DNA of 25,441 nt from the NCBI GenBank assembly GCA_900549535.1, contig UROR01000018.1, positions 1 to 25,441 on the forward strand, read 5' to 3'. The DNA comes from an uncultured Collinsella sp. (GTDB lineage: Bacteria > Actinomycetota > Coriobacteriia > Coriobacteriales > Coriobacteriaceae). Within the stretch, counting starts at the first letter, position 1; every line of letters begins with the position of its first letter. The notes under the pieces are model-generated. The model did not search any database, was not told the DNA's origin, and saw only the letters and a program-made list of their open reading frames with translations. Positions 15,396-22,490 of the stretch are shown in pieces. The translations under genes were made by a program, and so were the position numbers.

Positions 15396-16466
15396 ATGTC
15401 ACTCGTTCTGGATATCAAAAAGCGTTATCCCGGGTTTATGCTCGACATGCAGCTTGAGGCCGGCGAGGAGCGCGTGGCGCTGCTGGGCGCCTCGGGTTGC
15501 GGCAAGAGCTGTACGCTGCGCTGCATCGCCGGCGTGGAGACGCCCGACGAGGGCAAGATCGTCGTCAACGGTGTGATCTTCTTTGACTCGGCGGCGGGCA
15601 TCAACCTGTCGCCCCAGGAGCGCAAATGCGCCCTGCTGTTCCAAAACTATCAGCTGTTTCCCAACATGACGGTGGCCGATAACGTATGTGCCGGTGTAAA
15701 GGACGCGGGCGATGCCGCGACGCGTAAAAGGCTCGCCGAGCGCTATCTGGGCATTTTCGGTCTGGCCGATTTTGTCGACCGCTTTCCCGTGCGACTCTCG
15801 GGCGGGCAGCAGCAACGCGTGGCGCTTGCCCGTATGGTGGCGGCGCATCCGGGCATCTTTATGTTCGACGAGCCCATGAGCGCACTCGATTCCTATCTTA
15901 AGAGCGCCCTCGAACAGAACATGCTCGACCTGTTCGATGTATGCAACCGCACCGTGCTCTACGTGAGCCACGACATCGACGAAGCGTGCCGCCTGTGCCA
16001 GCGCATCTGCGTGATGCACGACGGGCATGTGGAGGAGATTGGCTCCGTCGAGGACGTGGTCCGCCGTCCGCAGACCCTGGCGGCACTGCGCCTGACGGGC
16101 TGCAAGAACACAAGCCGGGCGCGCAAGATCGGCGACGAAGAAGTTGAGGCCCTCGACTGGGGCATGACCTTTAACGTGGGTCGCGAGGTTCCCGATAATG
16201 TGGCGTACCTGGGCATTCGCGCAAGCTACTTCCATGTTGACAATCGCGCGGAGCGGGGCCGTAACAGCTACGATTTGCACGTGGCCCGTGTGAGCGATTC
16301 GCGCTTTGAGCGGCTGGTGCTGCTGGACGTGCCGCGCGTCGCTGCGCCCACGCGTCTGCAGTGGAAGGTCAACAAGGTGGGCGTGCCTGTCGACGAGTTG
16401 CCGCAGGCGGGGGAGACCTTGCGCATGCATTTTGATGCGAGCAGGATCCATTTGGTTTGTCGATAG
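15396..16466 (+). CDS. modC: Molybdate ABC transporter ATP-binding protein
   Basis: This 356-residue ATPase has Walker A GASGCGKS (residues 31-38), Q-loop region LLFQNYQLFPNMTV, signature RLSGGQQQRVALAR, Walker B IFMFDEP with the D-loop MSALD, and the switch histidine in YVSHDIDEA. A C-terminal domain of about 130 residues (from TGCKNTSRAR) takes the place where ModC carries its regulatory domain. It powers molybdate import through ModB. The start is 4 bases after the modB stop, with GGGAGG inside the end of modB, so translation is coupled. Confidence 0.92.
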   Translation: MSLVLDIKKRYPGFMLDMQLEAGEERVALLGASGCGKSCTLRCIAGVETPDEGKIVVNGVIFFDSAAGINLSPQERKCALLFQNYQLFPNMTVADNVCAGVKDAGDAATRKRLAERYLGIFGLADFVDRFPVRLSGGQQQRVALARMVAAHPGIFMFDEPMSALDSYLKSALEQNMLDLFDVCNRTVLYVSHDIDEACRLCQRICVMHDGHVEEIGSVEDVVRRPQTLAALRLTGCKNTSRARKIGDEEVEALDWGMTFNVGREVPDNVAYLGIRASYFHVDNRAERGRNSYDLHVARVSDSRFERLVLLDVPRVAAPTRLQWKVNKVGVPVDELPQAGETLRMHFDASRIHLVCR

Positions 16467-16491
16467 CGCTGGTTAATGCCGTCGGGGATAT

Positions 16492-16506
16492 AAGCCTCGG
16501 CGGCTT
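16492..16506 (+). terminator. Weak possible terminator after modC
   Basis: AAGCC (16492-16496) and GGCTT (16502-16506) form a short stem followed by TGTCTTG. The stem is small and the T-run interrupted, so it may not be functional. Confidence 0.25.
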
Positions 16507-16542
16507 TGTCTTGCCGCTCGCCGAATGAGGGATGACAAACTC

Positions 16543-16895
16543 TTATCAATCAAGATAACTATTTATTGAACGACGGCACACGACGCTGTCGTACGAATGT
16601 CAACGGTGTTCGTCTGGACGATGACCGCTGATATAGTTGATCTTGACTGGTTAAGGAGGGTGCGCACATGCCGCAGACGACATATATTCGCCGCGTTGCC
16701 GCGCGTGCCCTGTATATGGCTCGGAGCCGCATATGAGCAGGTATGTTCACGGCTCCGGGAGAGACGACGCACAACTAAATAATCGACCGCAAAGCAGGTT
16801 CCCCAAAATTCCGGGTTTAGGCGCGGCTGGGTTTTCGCCACCCACCGTGCAGCAATACCGTAGCTATTCATTTTTGGTTCGAGAGGGGAACCGTT
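16543..16895 (+). promoter_or_regulatory. Long structured leader of the reductase-selenium operon
   Basis: Elements in order: TTATC-AATCAA-GATAA (16543-16558, a Crp/Fnr-like palindrome); stem ACGACGGC/GCTGTCGT (16570-16577, 16585-16592); the 22-codon ORF; stem CTCGGAGCCG/CGGCTCCGGG (16720-16729, 16750-16759) with that ORF's stop in its loop; stem GCGCGG-TGGGT/ACCCA-CCGTGC (16821-16832, 16840-16850). GGTTCCCC (16797-16804) can pair perfectly with GGGGAACC (16885-16892), which holds the ribosome site of the first reductase. Alternatively GGTTC (16876-16880) pairs with GAACC (16888-16892) and leaves GAGAGGG in a loop. The two pairings exclude each other, as in translational switches. I recognise no known riboswitch class. 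A clear promoter was not found. Confidence 0.5.
16668..16736 (+). CDS. Possible 22-residue leader peptide
   Basis: A 22-codon ORF starts MPQTTYIRRVAARALYMARS and has a near-ideal ribosome site, TTAAGGAGG, 8 bases before its ATG. The peptide is basic, with five Arg and three alanines near two Tyr codons. Its stop codon lies in the loop of a 10-bp hairpin. It sits 160 bases upstream of the first reductase gene. It may be a regulatory upstream ORF; there is no codon run of a single amino acid other than scattered Arg, so a classical attenuator is not evident. Chance occurrence is possible. Confidence 0.4.
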   Translation: MPQTTYIRRVAARALYMARSRI

Positions 16896-18179
16896 ATGGC
16901 TGAAGAATTTGATTTCCATCCGATGTGGGAGAGCCTCGGCATGAATCTTGCCGATCACGACATGCTGCTGGGCGCCGTGGGCCAGATGTACGGCGACATG
17001 TTCCTGACGCAGAACAATCGCCCCAAGTCCACGTCCTACCTGGACTTTGTGGCCACCAACATCCACAGCGGCCGTATTAAGGAGATGCCCGACAAGAAGG
17101 AGGCCGGCGAGGCCACCAAGATCGTCGGCTCATTCTGCGTGTACGTGCCCGAGGAGATCGTGCTTGCCTGTGACGGCATTCCCGTGGGCCTGTGCTCGGG
17201 TGCCGATTGGGCAACCGATAAGGTCGAGGAGCACCTGCCGCGCAACACCTGTCCGCTTATCAAGAGCTTTGCCGGCTTTAAGCTGGGCGAGGTCTGCCCC
17301 TACATTGAGTCGAGCGACCTGGTGGTGGGCGAGAACACCTGCGATGGCAAGAAGAAGGCCTACGAGTTCTTTGCCACGCAAAAGAACATGTACGTCATGG
17401 ATATTCCCAACGTACACGACGAGTCGACGCTCGTGACCTGGAAGGCCGAGGTCAAGAAGCTCGCCGCCAAGATCGAGGAAGAGTGTGGCGTCAAGATTAC
17501 GCCCGAGCGTCTGAAGGCCGCCATCCACGCCGTCAATGAGAAGCGCCGTGCCCTGCAGCGCCTCGCTGCCACGCGCGCTGCCGACCCGGCGCCCATCAGC
17601 GGTCTCGACAGCCTGCTGACCGTTCAGGCCGCCTTTATGGACGACACGCCGCGTCTGACCGGCGCCATCAACGATATGGCGGCTGAGTGCGAGCAGCATG
17701 TCGAGGCCGGCGAGGGCGTGGCGCCCAAGGGGACCAAGCGCATCCTGTACACCGGCACGCCCATGGCCGTGCCCAACTGGAAGCTGTTCAACCTTATCGA
17801 GAAGGCCGGCGGCGTCGTGGTGGGCGAGGAGTCCTGCACGGGCTCGCGCTACTACAAGGACCTGGTCGACGAGTCCGGCGAGACGGTCGACGAGATGCTC
17901 GACGCCATCGCCGAGCGCTACTTCAAGATCAACTGCGCCGTCTTTACGCCCAACGATCAGCGTATGAAGGACATTGTCCAGATGGCCAAGGACCTTCATG
18001 CCGACGGCATCGTCGACGTGGCTCTGCAGTTCTGCACGCTCTACGAGATGGAGTCGTTTGCCGTGGAGAAGGCCGCCGAGGAGGCAGGCATTCCGTTTAT
18101 GCACATCACGACCGACTACGCCGGCGAGGACGCCGGTCAACTGCAAACCAGGATTGAGGCTTTCTTGGAAACCATTTAG
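16896..18179 (+). CDS. Double-cubane-cluster-type reductase / 2-hydroxyacyl-CoA dehydratase family, first copy
   Basis: This 427-residue protein belongs to the HgdB/FldC/YjiM family (HGD-D fold). Cysteines are at 81, 92, 100, 119, 134 and 149, in contexts FCVYVPEE, GLCSGAD, RNTCPLIKS, EVCPYIESSD and ENTCDGKKKAYE. More lie in the C-terminal half (ESCTGSRYY, INCAVFTPND, LQFCTLYEME). The TCDGKKK and CPLIKS blocks and the 380-430 length match stand-alone double-cubane proteins (DCCP), which with an ATP-driven activase reduce small molecules at very low potential. They also match anaerobic dehydratase subunits. No CoA-transferase or partner alpha subunit is nearby, which favours the DCCP reading. 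Oxygen sensitivity is expected. The substrate is unknown. Confidence 0.85.
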   Translation: MAEEFDFHPMWESLGMNLADHDMLLGAVGQMYGDMFLTQNNRPKSTSYLDFVATNIHSGRIKEMPDKKEAGEATKIVGSFCVYVPEEIVLACDGIPVGLCSGADWATDKVEEHLPRNTCPLIKSFAGFKLGEVCPYIESSDLVVGENTCDGKKKAYEFFATQKNMYVMDIPNVHDESTLVTWKAEVKKLAAKIEEECGVKITPERLKAAIHAVNEKRRALQRLAATRAADPAPISGLDSLLTVQAAFMDDTPRLTGAINDMAAECEQHVEAGEGVAPKGTKRILYTGTPMAVPNWKLFNLIEKAGGVVVGEESCTGSRYYKDLVDESGETVDEMLDAIAERYFKINCAVFTPNDQRMKDIVQMAKDLHADGIVDVALQFCTLYEMESFAVEKAAEEAGIPFMHITTDYAGEDAGQLQTRIEAFLETI

Positions 18180-18194
18180 GACTATCCGTCCCGG

Positions 18195-18296
18195 CGGCTT
18201 CTCCAGGCACCCGATCTTACCGTTCAAACCGTCGCTTGCGTGCCAAAGTACGCGGCGCGTCTCTTTCACGGCAACCTCGGGCACCTGGGAAAGCCG
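18195..18296. repeat. Palindromic element, copy 3, between the two reductase genes
   Basis: The arms pair as CGGCTT/AAGCCG, CCAGG/CCTGG, CCCGA/TCGGG and TTACCGT/ACGGCAA (one mismatch). These helices are separated by unpaired CT/GA, CA/CA and TC/CC. The tip contains GCGTGCCAAAGTACGC. It starts 15 bases after the upstream stop and ends 33 bases before the next start. About 43 central bases are nearly identical to the copy at 19495. Confidence 0.85.
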
Positions 18297-18329
18297 TTTC
18301 CTTGGTTGGTTAAAAGGTTTAGGAGTTAT

Positions 18330-19493
18330 ATGTCGGAAAATATTGAGCAGCCGTTGCCCAGCACGTTTGAGGAGTTCAACGAGCAGCGCAAGGCGGCGTT
18401 TATTCGCGTTAAGGATTACAAACAGGCCGGCAATCGCCTGGTCGGCTTTTTGTGCAGCTATACGCCACTCGAGATTATCGATGCCGCGGGCGCTGCAAGC
18501 GTGGCCTTGTGCGGCACATCCGACGAGGTGATTCCCGAGGCCGAGAAGGTGCTGCCAGCAAACCTGTGCCCGCTCATCAAGTCGACGTACGGTTTTGCCT
18601 ATTCGCAAAAGTGCCCGTTTACGTACTTTAGCGACATGATCATCGGTGAGACCACCTGCGACGGTAAGAAGAAGATGTACGAGCTACTCAACGAGCTCAA
18701 GCGCACGCACATCCTACATCTTCCGCAGAGCCGCGACCGCGCCTACGAGCGTGAAGGTTGGTACGAGGAGTGCCGCCTGCTCAAGGAGGAGCTCGAGGGC
18801 TTCTACGGCATCACGATTACCGACGATGACCTTCGCGCTGCCGTCCGTCGTCGCAACCGCTTGCGTGCGGCCCAGCTCGAGATGTTTGCGCTGCAGGCCA
18901 ACCAGCCGGCGGCCATGAGCGGCGTCGACCTGATGAGCACCATGTTTGCCGGTACGTTCAGCTTTGATATCGAGGCCTATACGCAGCAGCTGGAGCAAAA
19001 GGTTGCCAAGCTGCGCGAGGCCTACGACGCGGGCGAGCGCCCGGTTGCGGCGGACGCCAAGCGCATTCTGATCACCGGCTGCCCGGTGGGCGGCGTGATC
19101 AACAAGATCGGCCGTACTATCGAGTCCAACGGCGGTGTGGTCGTGTGCATGGACGACTGCTCGGGCGAGCGCACGGCGGCCATGATGATCGACCCGGAGG
19201 CTCCCGATATCCTGCGCGCCATCGCCGACCGCTACCTGGATATCAACTGCTCGGTCATGACGCCCAACGACGGTCGTATGGAAAACGCGCTGGCTATGTG
19301 CGAGAAGTATCATGTCGATGGCGTGGTAGAGAGCGTGCTACAGGCTTGCCACACCTTCAACGTTGAGAGCGCGCGCATGCAGGAGGCCGTCGAGGGTGCG
19401 GGTATTCCGTATATGAAGATCGAGACCGACTATAGCAACGGTGACATGGGCCAGATCGAGACTCGCATCGCCGCCTTCATCGAAACCCTCTAG
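18330..19493 (+). CDS. Double-cubane-cluster-type reductase / 2-hydroxyacyl-CoA dehydratase family, second copy
   Basis: This 387-residue paralog of the preceding gene starts MSENIEQPLPSTFEEF, about 39 residues shorter at the N-terminus. Cysteines 42, 61, 80, 95 and 110 line up with 81, 100, 119, 134 and 149 of the first copy (LCSYTPLE, ALCGTSD, NLCPLIKS, QKCPFTYFSD, TTCDGKKKMYE). Those in the C-terminal half are kept too (DDCSGER, INCSVMTPND, LQACHTFNVE). It should therefore bind an equivalent iron-sulfur cluster. Two such genes with one activase could give two homodimers with different substrates or a heterodimer. TAGGAG precedes the ATG by 5 bases. The longer upstream frame runs through the repeat element and is rejected. 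Confidence 0.85.
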   Translation: MSENIEQPLPSTFEEFNEQRKAAFIRVKDYKQAGNRLVGFLCSYTPLEIIDAAGAASVALCGTSDEVIPEAEKVLPANLCPLIKSTYGFAYSQKCPFTYFSDMIIGETTCDGKKKMYELLNELKRTHILHLPQSRDRAYEREGWYEECRLLKEELEGFYGITITDDDLRAAVRRRNRLRAAQLEMFALQANQPAAMSGVDLMSTMFAGTFSFDIEAYTQQLEQKVAKLREAYDAGERPVAADAKRILITGCPVGGVINKIGRTIESNGGVVVCMDDCSGERTAAMMIDPEAPDILRAIADRYLDINCSVMTPNDGRMENALAMCEKYHVDGVVESVLQACHTFNVESARMQEAVEGAGIPYMKIETDYSNGDMGQIETRIAAFIETL

Positions 19494-19494
19494 C

Positions 19495-19588
19495 TTCCTC
19501 AGGCACCGGATCTTGCCCCTCAAACCGTCGCTTGCGTACCAAAGTACGCTGCGCTCCTCTTTCGGGGCAATCTCCGGCACCTGAGAAA
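19495..19588. repeat. Palindromic element, copy 4, between the second reductase and the activase
   Basis: The helices are CTCAGG/CCTGAG (19498-19503, 19580-19585), CCGGA/TCCGG and TTGCCCC/GGGGCAA. Unpaired CA/CA and TC/TC separate them, the same positions as in copy 3. The tip is GCGTACCAAAGTACGC. It starts 2 bases after the reductase stop codon. Confidence 0.88.
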
Positions 19589-19647
19589 CCTAGATCTAAG
19601 GCGCCTGAACGCGCCGCTACCTTTGATGTTTAGATTGGGAGAGAGCC

Positions 19648-20412
19648 ATGATGGGGATCGGGATCGATATCGGGTCTACGGCGGCTAAGGCTGCTGTGGT
19701 CGATGAGGCGGGTTCGGTGGCGTGGACGTGCGTGCAGCCAACCGGGTTCTCCTCGGTCGATGCTTCCGAGCGGCTGCGCGAGGCACTGGCAGCGGCCGGC
19801 TATGACGTGACGGGCGACGATGTTCGCGTGATCGCGACCGGCTACGGCCGTGTCGCCGTGCCCTATGCGCATAAGGTCGTGACCGAGATTACCTGCCACG
19901 GTACCGGTGCCGTGCGTCTGTTTGGCGACCATGGCACCGTGATCGATGTGGGTGGTCAGGACACCAAGGTTATCCAGCTTAAAGGCGGTCGCGTGGCCAA
20001 GTTCGCCATGAACGACAAGTGCGCTGCTGGCACGGGGCGCTTTTTGGAGATCATGGCCGACCGCCTAGGCATTTCCCAGCAGCAGATGGCAGACCTCGCC
20101 CGCACCGGCGAGCCTACCAAGATTTCCAGCATGTGCACGGTGTTTGCCGAAAGCGAGGTCATCAGCCTGATCGGTCGCGGTGAGCCGCGCGAGAACATTG
20201 CGCGTGGCGTGATCGACAGCGTGGTCTCGCGCGTGGCCACTATGGCCGGGCAGGCGACGGGTGCTCCGTACTACCTGACGGGAGGCTTGTGCGAGAACGC
20301 TTACGTTGTGGAGCGGCTGGCGGCGCTGCTGGGGTCGCCGGTCACCACCTCGCCCCAGGCCCGCTTCGCCGGTGCCATCGGCGCGGCGATTCGCGCACAG
20401 GCGCTCAATTAA
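19648..20412 (+). CDS. Acyl-CoA dehydratase / double-cubane reductase activase
   Basis: This 254-residue protein has the ASKHA ATPase pattern of HgdC/YjiL activases: GIGIDIGSTAAKAA at the N-terminus, DVGGQDTKVIQL, NDKCAAGTGRFLEIM and SSMCTVFAESEV. The two cysteines in KCAAGTG and SMCTVF are the usual ligands of the [4Fe-4S] cluster shared across the dimer. The protein uses ATP to fire low-potential electrons into its partner, here presumably one or both reductases just upstream. ATG 19648 follows GGGAGAG; a second ATG at 19651 is equally possible. It is separated from the reductases by copy 4 of the repeat. Confidence 0.9.
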   Translation: MMGIGIDIGSTAAKAAVVDEAGSVAWTCVQPTGFSSVDASERLREALAAAGYDVTGDDVRVIATGYGRVAVPYAHKVVTEITCHGTGAVRLFGDHGTVIDVGGQDTKVIQLKGGRVAKFAMNDKCAAGTGRFLEIMADRLGISQQQMADLARTGEPTKISSMCTVFAESEVISLIGRGEPRENIARGVIDSVVSRVATMAGQATGAPYYLTGGLCENAYVVERLAALLGSPVTTSPQARFAGAIGAAIRAQALN

Positions 20413-20441
20413 TGCATCCGCCGTAGGCTCGCATTCATGCG

Positions 20442-20447
20442 TATACT
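20442..20447 (+). promoter_or_regulatory. Possible internal -10 before selD
   Basis: TATACT occurs 36 bases before the selD ATG, without a clear -35. It might give separate expression of the selenium genes; weak evidence. Confidence 0.25.
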
Positions 20448-20482
20448 GGGAGAAAATGATTGACCGATGAGAGGAGGTATCG

Positions 20483-21532
20483 ATGGCTGACGATCAGATT
20501 AAGCTTACGTCTATGACTGCCGCGAGCGGTTGAGCCGCTAAGTTGGCCCCCGGAGCCCTCGCCCAGGTCCTGGGCGATTTACCCAATGTGCATAACGACA
20601 ACTTGCTCGTGGGGTTCGATACCTCCGACGATGCGAGCGTCTTCCGCGTAGGGGAGAACCTGGGACTCGTGCAGTCCATCGACTTCTTCCCACCGATGGT
20701 CGACGACCCGTTTCTGTTTGGCCAGATCGCCGCGGCCAACTCGCTGTCGGACATCTACGCCATGGGCGGGCGGCCGAGCCATGCCATGAACTTGCTGTGC
20801 ATCCCGAGCTGCCTGGGCGTTGAGGTTGCCGGTCAGATTCTGGCGGGCGGCGCCGACAAGTGCGTCGAGGCCGGCTGCTCCATCGCGGGCGGTCACACCA
20901 TCAACGACGACGAGCCCAAGTACGGCCTGTCCGTGAGCGGTTTTGTCGCGCTTGACCGTATGCTCGCCAACAGCGGCGCGCGCGTGGGCGATGTTCTGCT
21001 GCTGACCAAGGCCATCGGCTCGGGCATTATCACCACGGCCATTAAGGGCGAGCTCATCGAGCAGGACGAGGCCGCAGCCATGTTTGACTCGATGCGCACC
21101 CTCAACGAGGCACCGATTCGTCTGGCCGAGGGACTTGAGCTTCACGGCTGCACCGACATTACGGGCTTTGGTCTGATCGGGCACGCGTGCGAGATGGCCG
21201 AGGGCTCGGGCGTGCAGGTTGAGCTTGCATCGGGGGCGGTGCCGCTCTTTGACCAGGTGCTCGACATGGCGCGTCTGGGCATTATCCCCGCGGGCTCCTA
21301 CCGCAACCAGGACTTCTTTGGCCCGCGCGTGGCGGCCGACGAGGACCTGGAGCCGGGCATGCTGGATGCGCTGTACGATCCGCAGACCTCGGGCGGTTTG
21401 CTTATTGCGGCGCCCGCGGCGGATGTGGATGAGCTTGCGCGTCGTCTGCATGCCGAGGGGCGCGTTGCCGCCGTCGTCGGTCGCGTTTGCGAGGCGGAGC
21501 CGGGCGGTCCTGCCGTCCGCGTTGTCCGCTAG
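20483..21532 (+). CDS. selD: Selenide, water dikinase, a selenoprotein (UGA = Sec17)
   Basis: SelD makes selenophosphate from selenide and ATP. The ATG at 20483 follows GAGGAGG. Codon 17 is an in-frame TGA (20531-20533) in the context AASG-U-AAK. In E. coli SelD the same positions are Cys17 and Lys20, and here Lys is at 20, so the UGA is read as selenocysteine. The frame continues without a break to 21532, giving 349 residues, a normal length. Typical segments follow: LLVGFDTSDDASVF, SIDFFPPMVDDPFLFGQIAA, ANSLSDIYAMGGRP, GCSIAGGHTI. A bSECIS-like hairpin lies at 20559-20577. Automated tools often start this gene too late, at 20543, losing the active site. Confidence 0.93.
20559..20577 (+). 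promoter_or_regulatory. bSECIS-like hairpin for Sec insertion in selD
   Basis: TCGCCCA (20559-20565) and TGGGCGA (20571-20577) form a perfect 7-bp stem with loop GGTCC. The loop starts 32 bases after the UGA. A G at the loop start and a GU in the loop match what is known for bacterial SECIS elements that bind SelB. Confidence 0.75.
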
Positions 21533-21555
21533 CCCGCACGTTTATGTAACTGTTT

Positions 21556-21573
21556 ACCGTTCTCTAGAACGGT
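21556..21573 (+). promoter_or_regulatory. Short palindrome between selD and yedF
   Basis: ACCGTTCT (21556-21563) and AGAACGGT (21566-21573) flank CT. It lies 20 bases before yedF. An mRNA processing hairpin or an operator is possible. Confidence 0.4.
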
Positions 21574-21592
21574 TCTTTCGAAAGGAAAAGCT

Positions 21593-22219
21593 ATGTCTAC
21601 CAAAATTGAAGTCAATGCCATGGGCGATGCCTGCCCGCTGCCCGTCGTCAAGACACTTAAGGCACTCAAACAGCTTGATGGCGAGGGTGCCGTGGTGACC
21701 TCGGTCGACAACGAGACCGCCGTCAAGAACATCTCCAAGATGGCGCAGGAGAAGGGCTGCACGGCCTCGGTCGAGAAGGTTTCTGACGCCGAGTGGCACG
21801 TGACCGTGGCGACCTCTGGCGCCGTTGCCGTGGCCGATCCTGAGCAGGATGGCGCTGCCTTCTGCGACGCCAGCGCCGGCAAGGGCAAGCTCGTCATTTC
21901 CGTCTACACCGACTGCATGGGCCGTGGCGATGACGAGCTGGGCCACAAGCTCATGAAGGCGTTTATCTTTGCCGTGACGCAGCAGGAGGAGCTGCCCGCG
22001 ACCATGCTGTTCTACAACGGCGGCGCCAAACTCACCGTCGAGGGCTCGCCGGTGCTCGACGACCTCAAGGGTCTGGCCGAGCAGGGTGTTGAGATCCTTA
22101 CTTGCGGTACCTGCCTCGATCACTTTGGCATTAAGGACCAGCTCGCGGTGGGCGAGGTCACTAACATGTACGTAATCGTGGAGAAGATGGAGCAGGCCGT
22201 GCGCGTCGTGCGCCCGTAG
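21593..22219 (+). CDS. yedF: Selenium metabolism protein YedF (TusA-like plus DsrE-like)
   Basis: This 208-residue protein has an N-terminal TusA-like domain (residues 1-75) with the CPxP motif in GDACPLPVVKTLKAL, the sulfur/selenium carrier cysteine at about residue 12. A DsrE-like C-terminal domain contains LVISVYTDCMGRGDDELGHKLMK, ATMLFYNGGAKLTVEGS and EILTCGTCLDHFGI. This two-domain form is the YedF associated with selD in selenium-using bacteria. It probably carries or delivers reduced selenium to SelD; direct biochemical proof is lacking. AAAGGAA precedes the ATG by 5 bases. Confidence 0.9.
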   Translation: MSTKIEVNAMGDACPLPVVKTLKALKQLDGEGAVVTSVDNETAVKNISKMAQEKGCTASVEKVSDAEWHVTVATSGAVAVADPEQDGAAFCDASAGKGKLVISVYTDCMGRGDDELGHKLMKAFIFAVTQQEELPATMLFYNGGAKLTVEGSPVLDDLKGLAEQGVEILTCGTCLDHFGIKDQLAVGEVTNMYVIVEKMEQAVRVVRP

Positions 22220-22238
22220 CGTATTGGTTGGAGTTGCC

Positions 22239-22490
22239 ATGAGGGAGAAGCGCCCGGCGCTTGTCATCACGTTCCCCACCACGGCGGCCGCCATGGGTTG
22301 CGAGTCCCTGTGCATTGAGCGCGGCCTTCCCGGGCGAACGATTCCCGTGCCCGGGGAGGTCGCTGCCGGCTGCGGTTTGGCGTGGAAGGCGTCGCCTGCC
22401 GATGAGGAGCTGCTGCGCGCCGAACTCGCCGCGGCGAGTGTTCCTACCGAGGGCTATACCGTGATTGATATGTGGGAGGTCGTGCGATGA
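22239..22490 (+). CDS. DUF3343 protein, putative Se/S carrier
   Basis: This 83-residue protein lies in a typical DUF3343 position, between yedF and a cysteine desulfurase gene. Visible features are ITFPTTAAAMGCESLC near the N-terminus, PGEVAAGCGLAW in the middle and the YTVIDMWEVVR ending. The three cysteines (two in GCESLC, one in AGCG) could carry persulfide or perselenide. TTGGAG precedes the ATG by 5 bases. Its TGA stop overlaps the next ATG (ATGA), so the two are translationally coupled. The function is inferred from context only. Confidence 0.82.
   Translation: MREKRPALVITFPTTAAAMGCESLCIERGLPGRTIPVPGEVAAGCGLAWKASPADEELLRAELAAASVPTEGYTVIDMWEVVR

Noticed and set aside
16597..16782. 61-codon plus-strand ORF in the reductase leader
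   Set aside because: No ribosome site; it overlaps the better-supported 22-codon ORF in another frame.
17130..18608. 492-codon antisense ORF over the first and second reductase genes
   Set aside because: It spans two real genes and the repeat between them; no family motifs.
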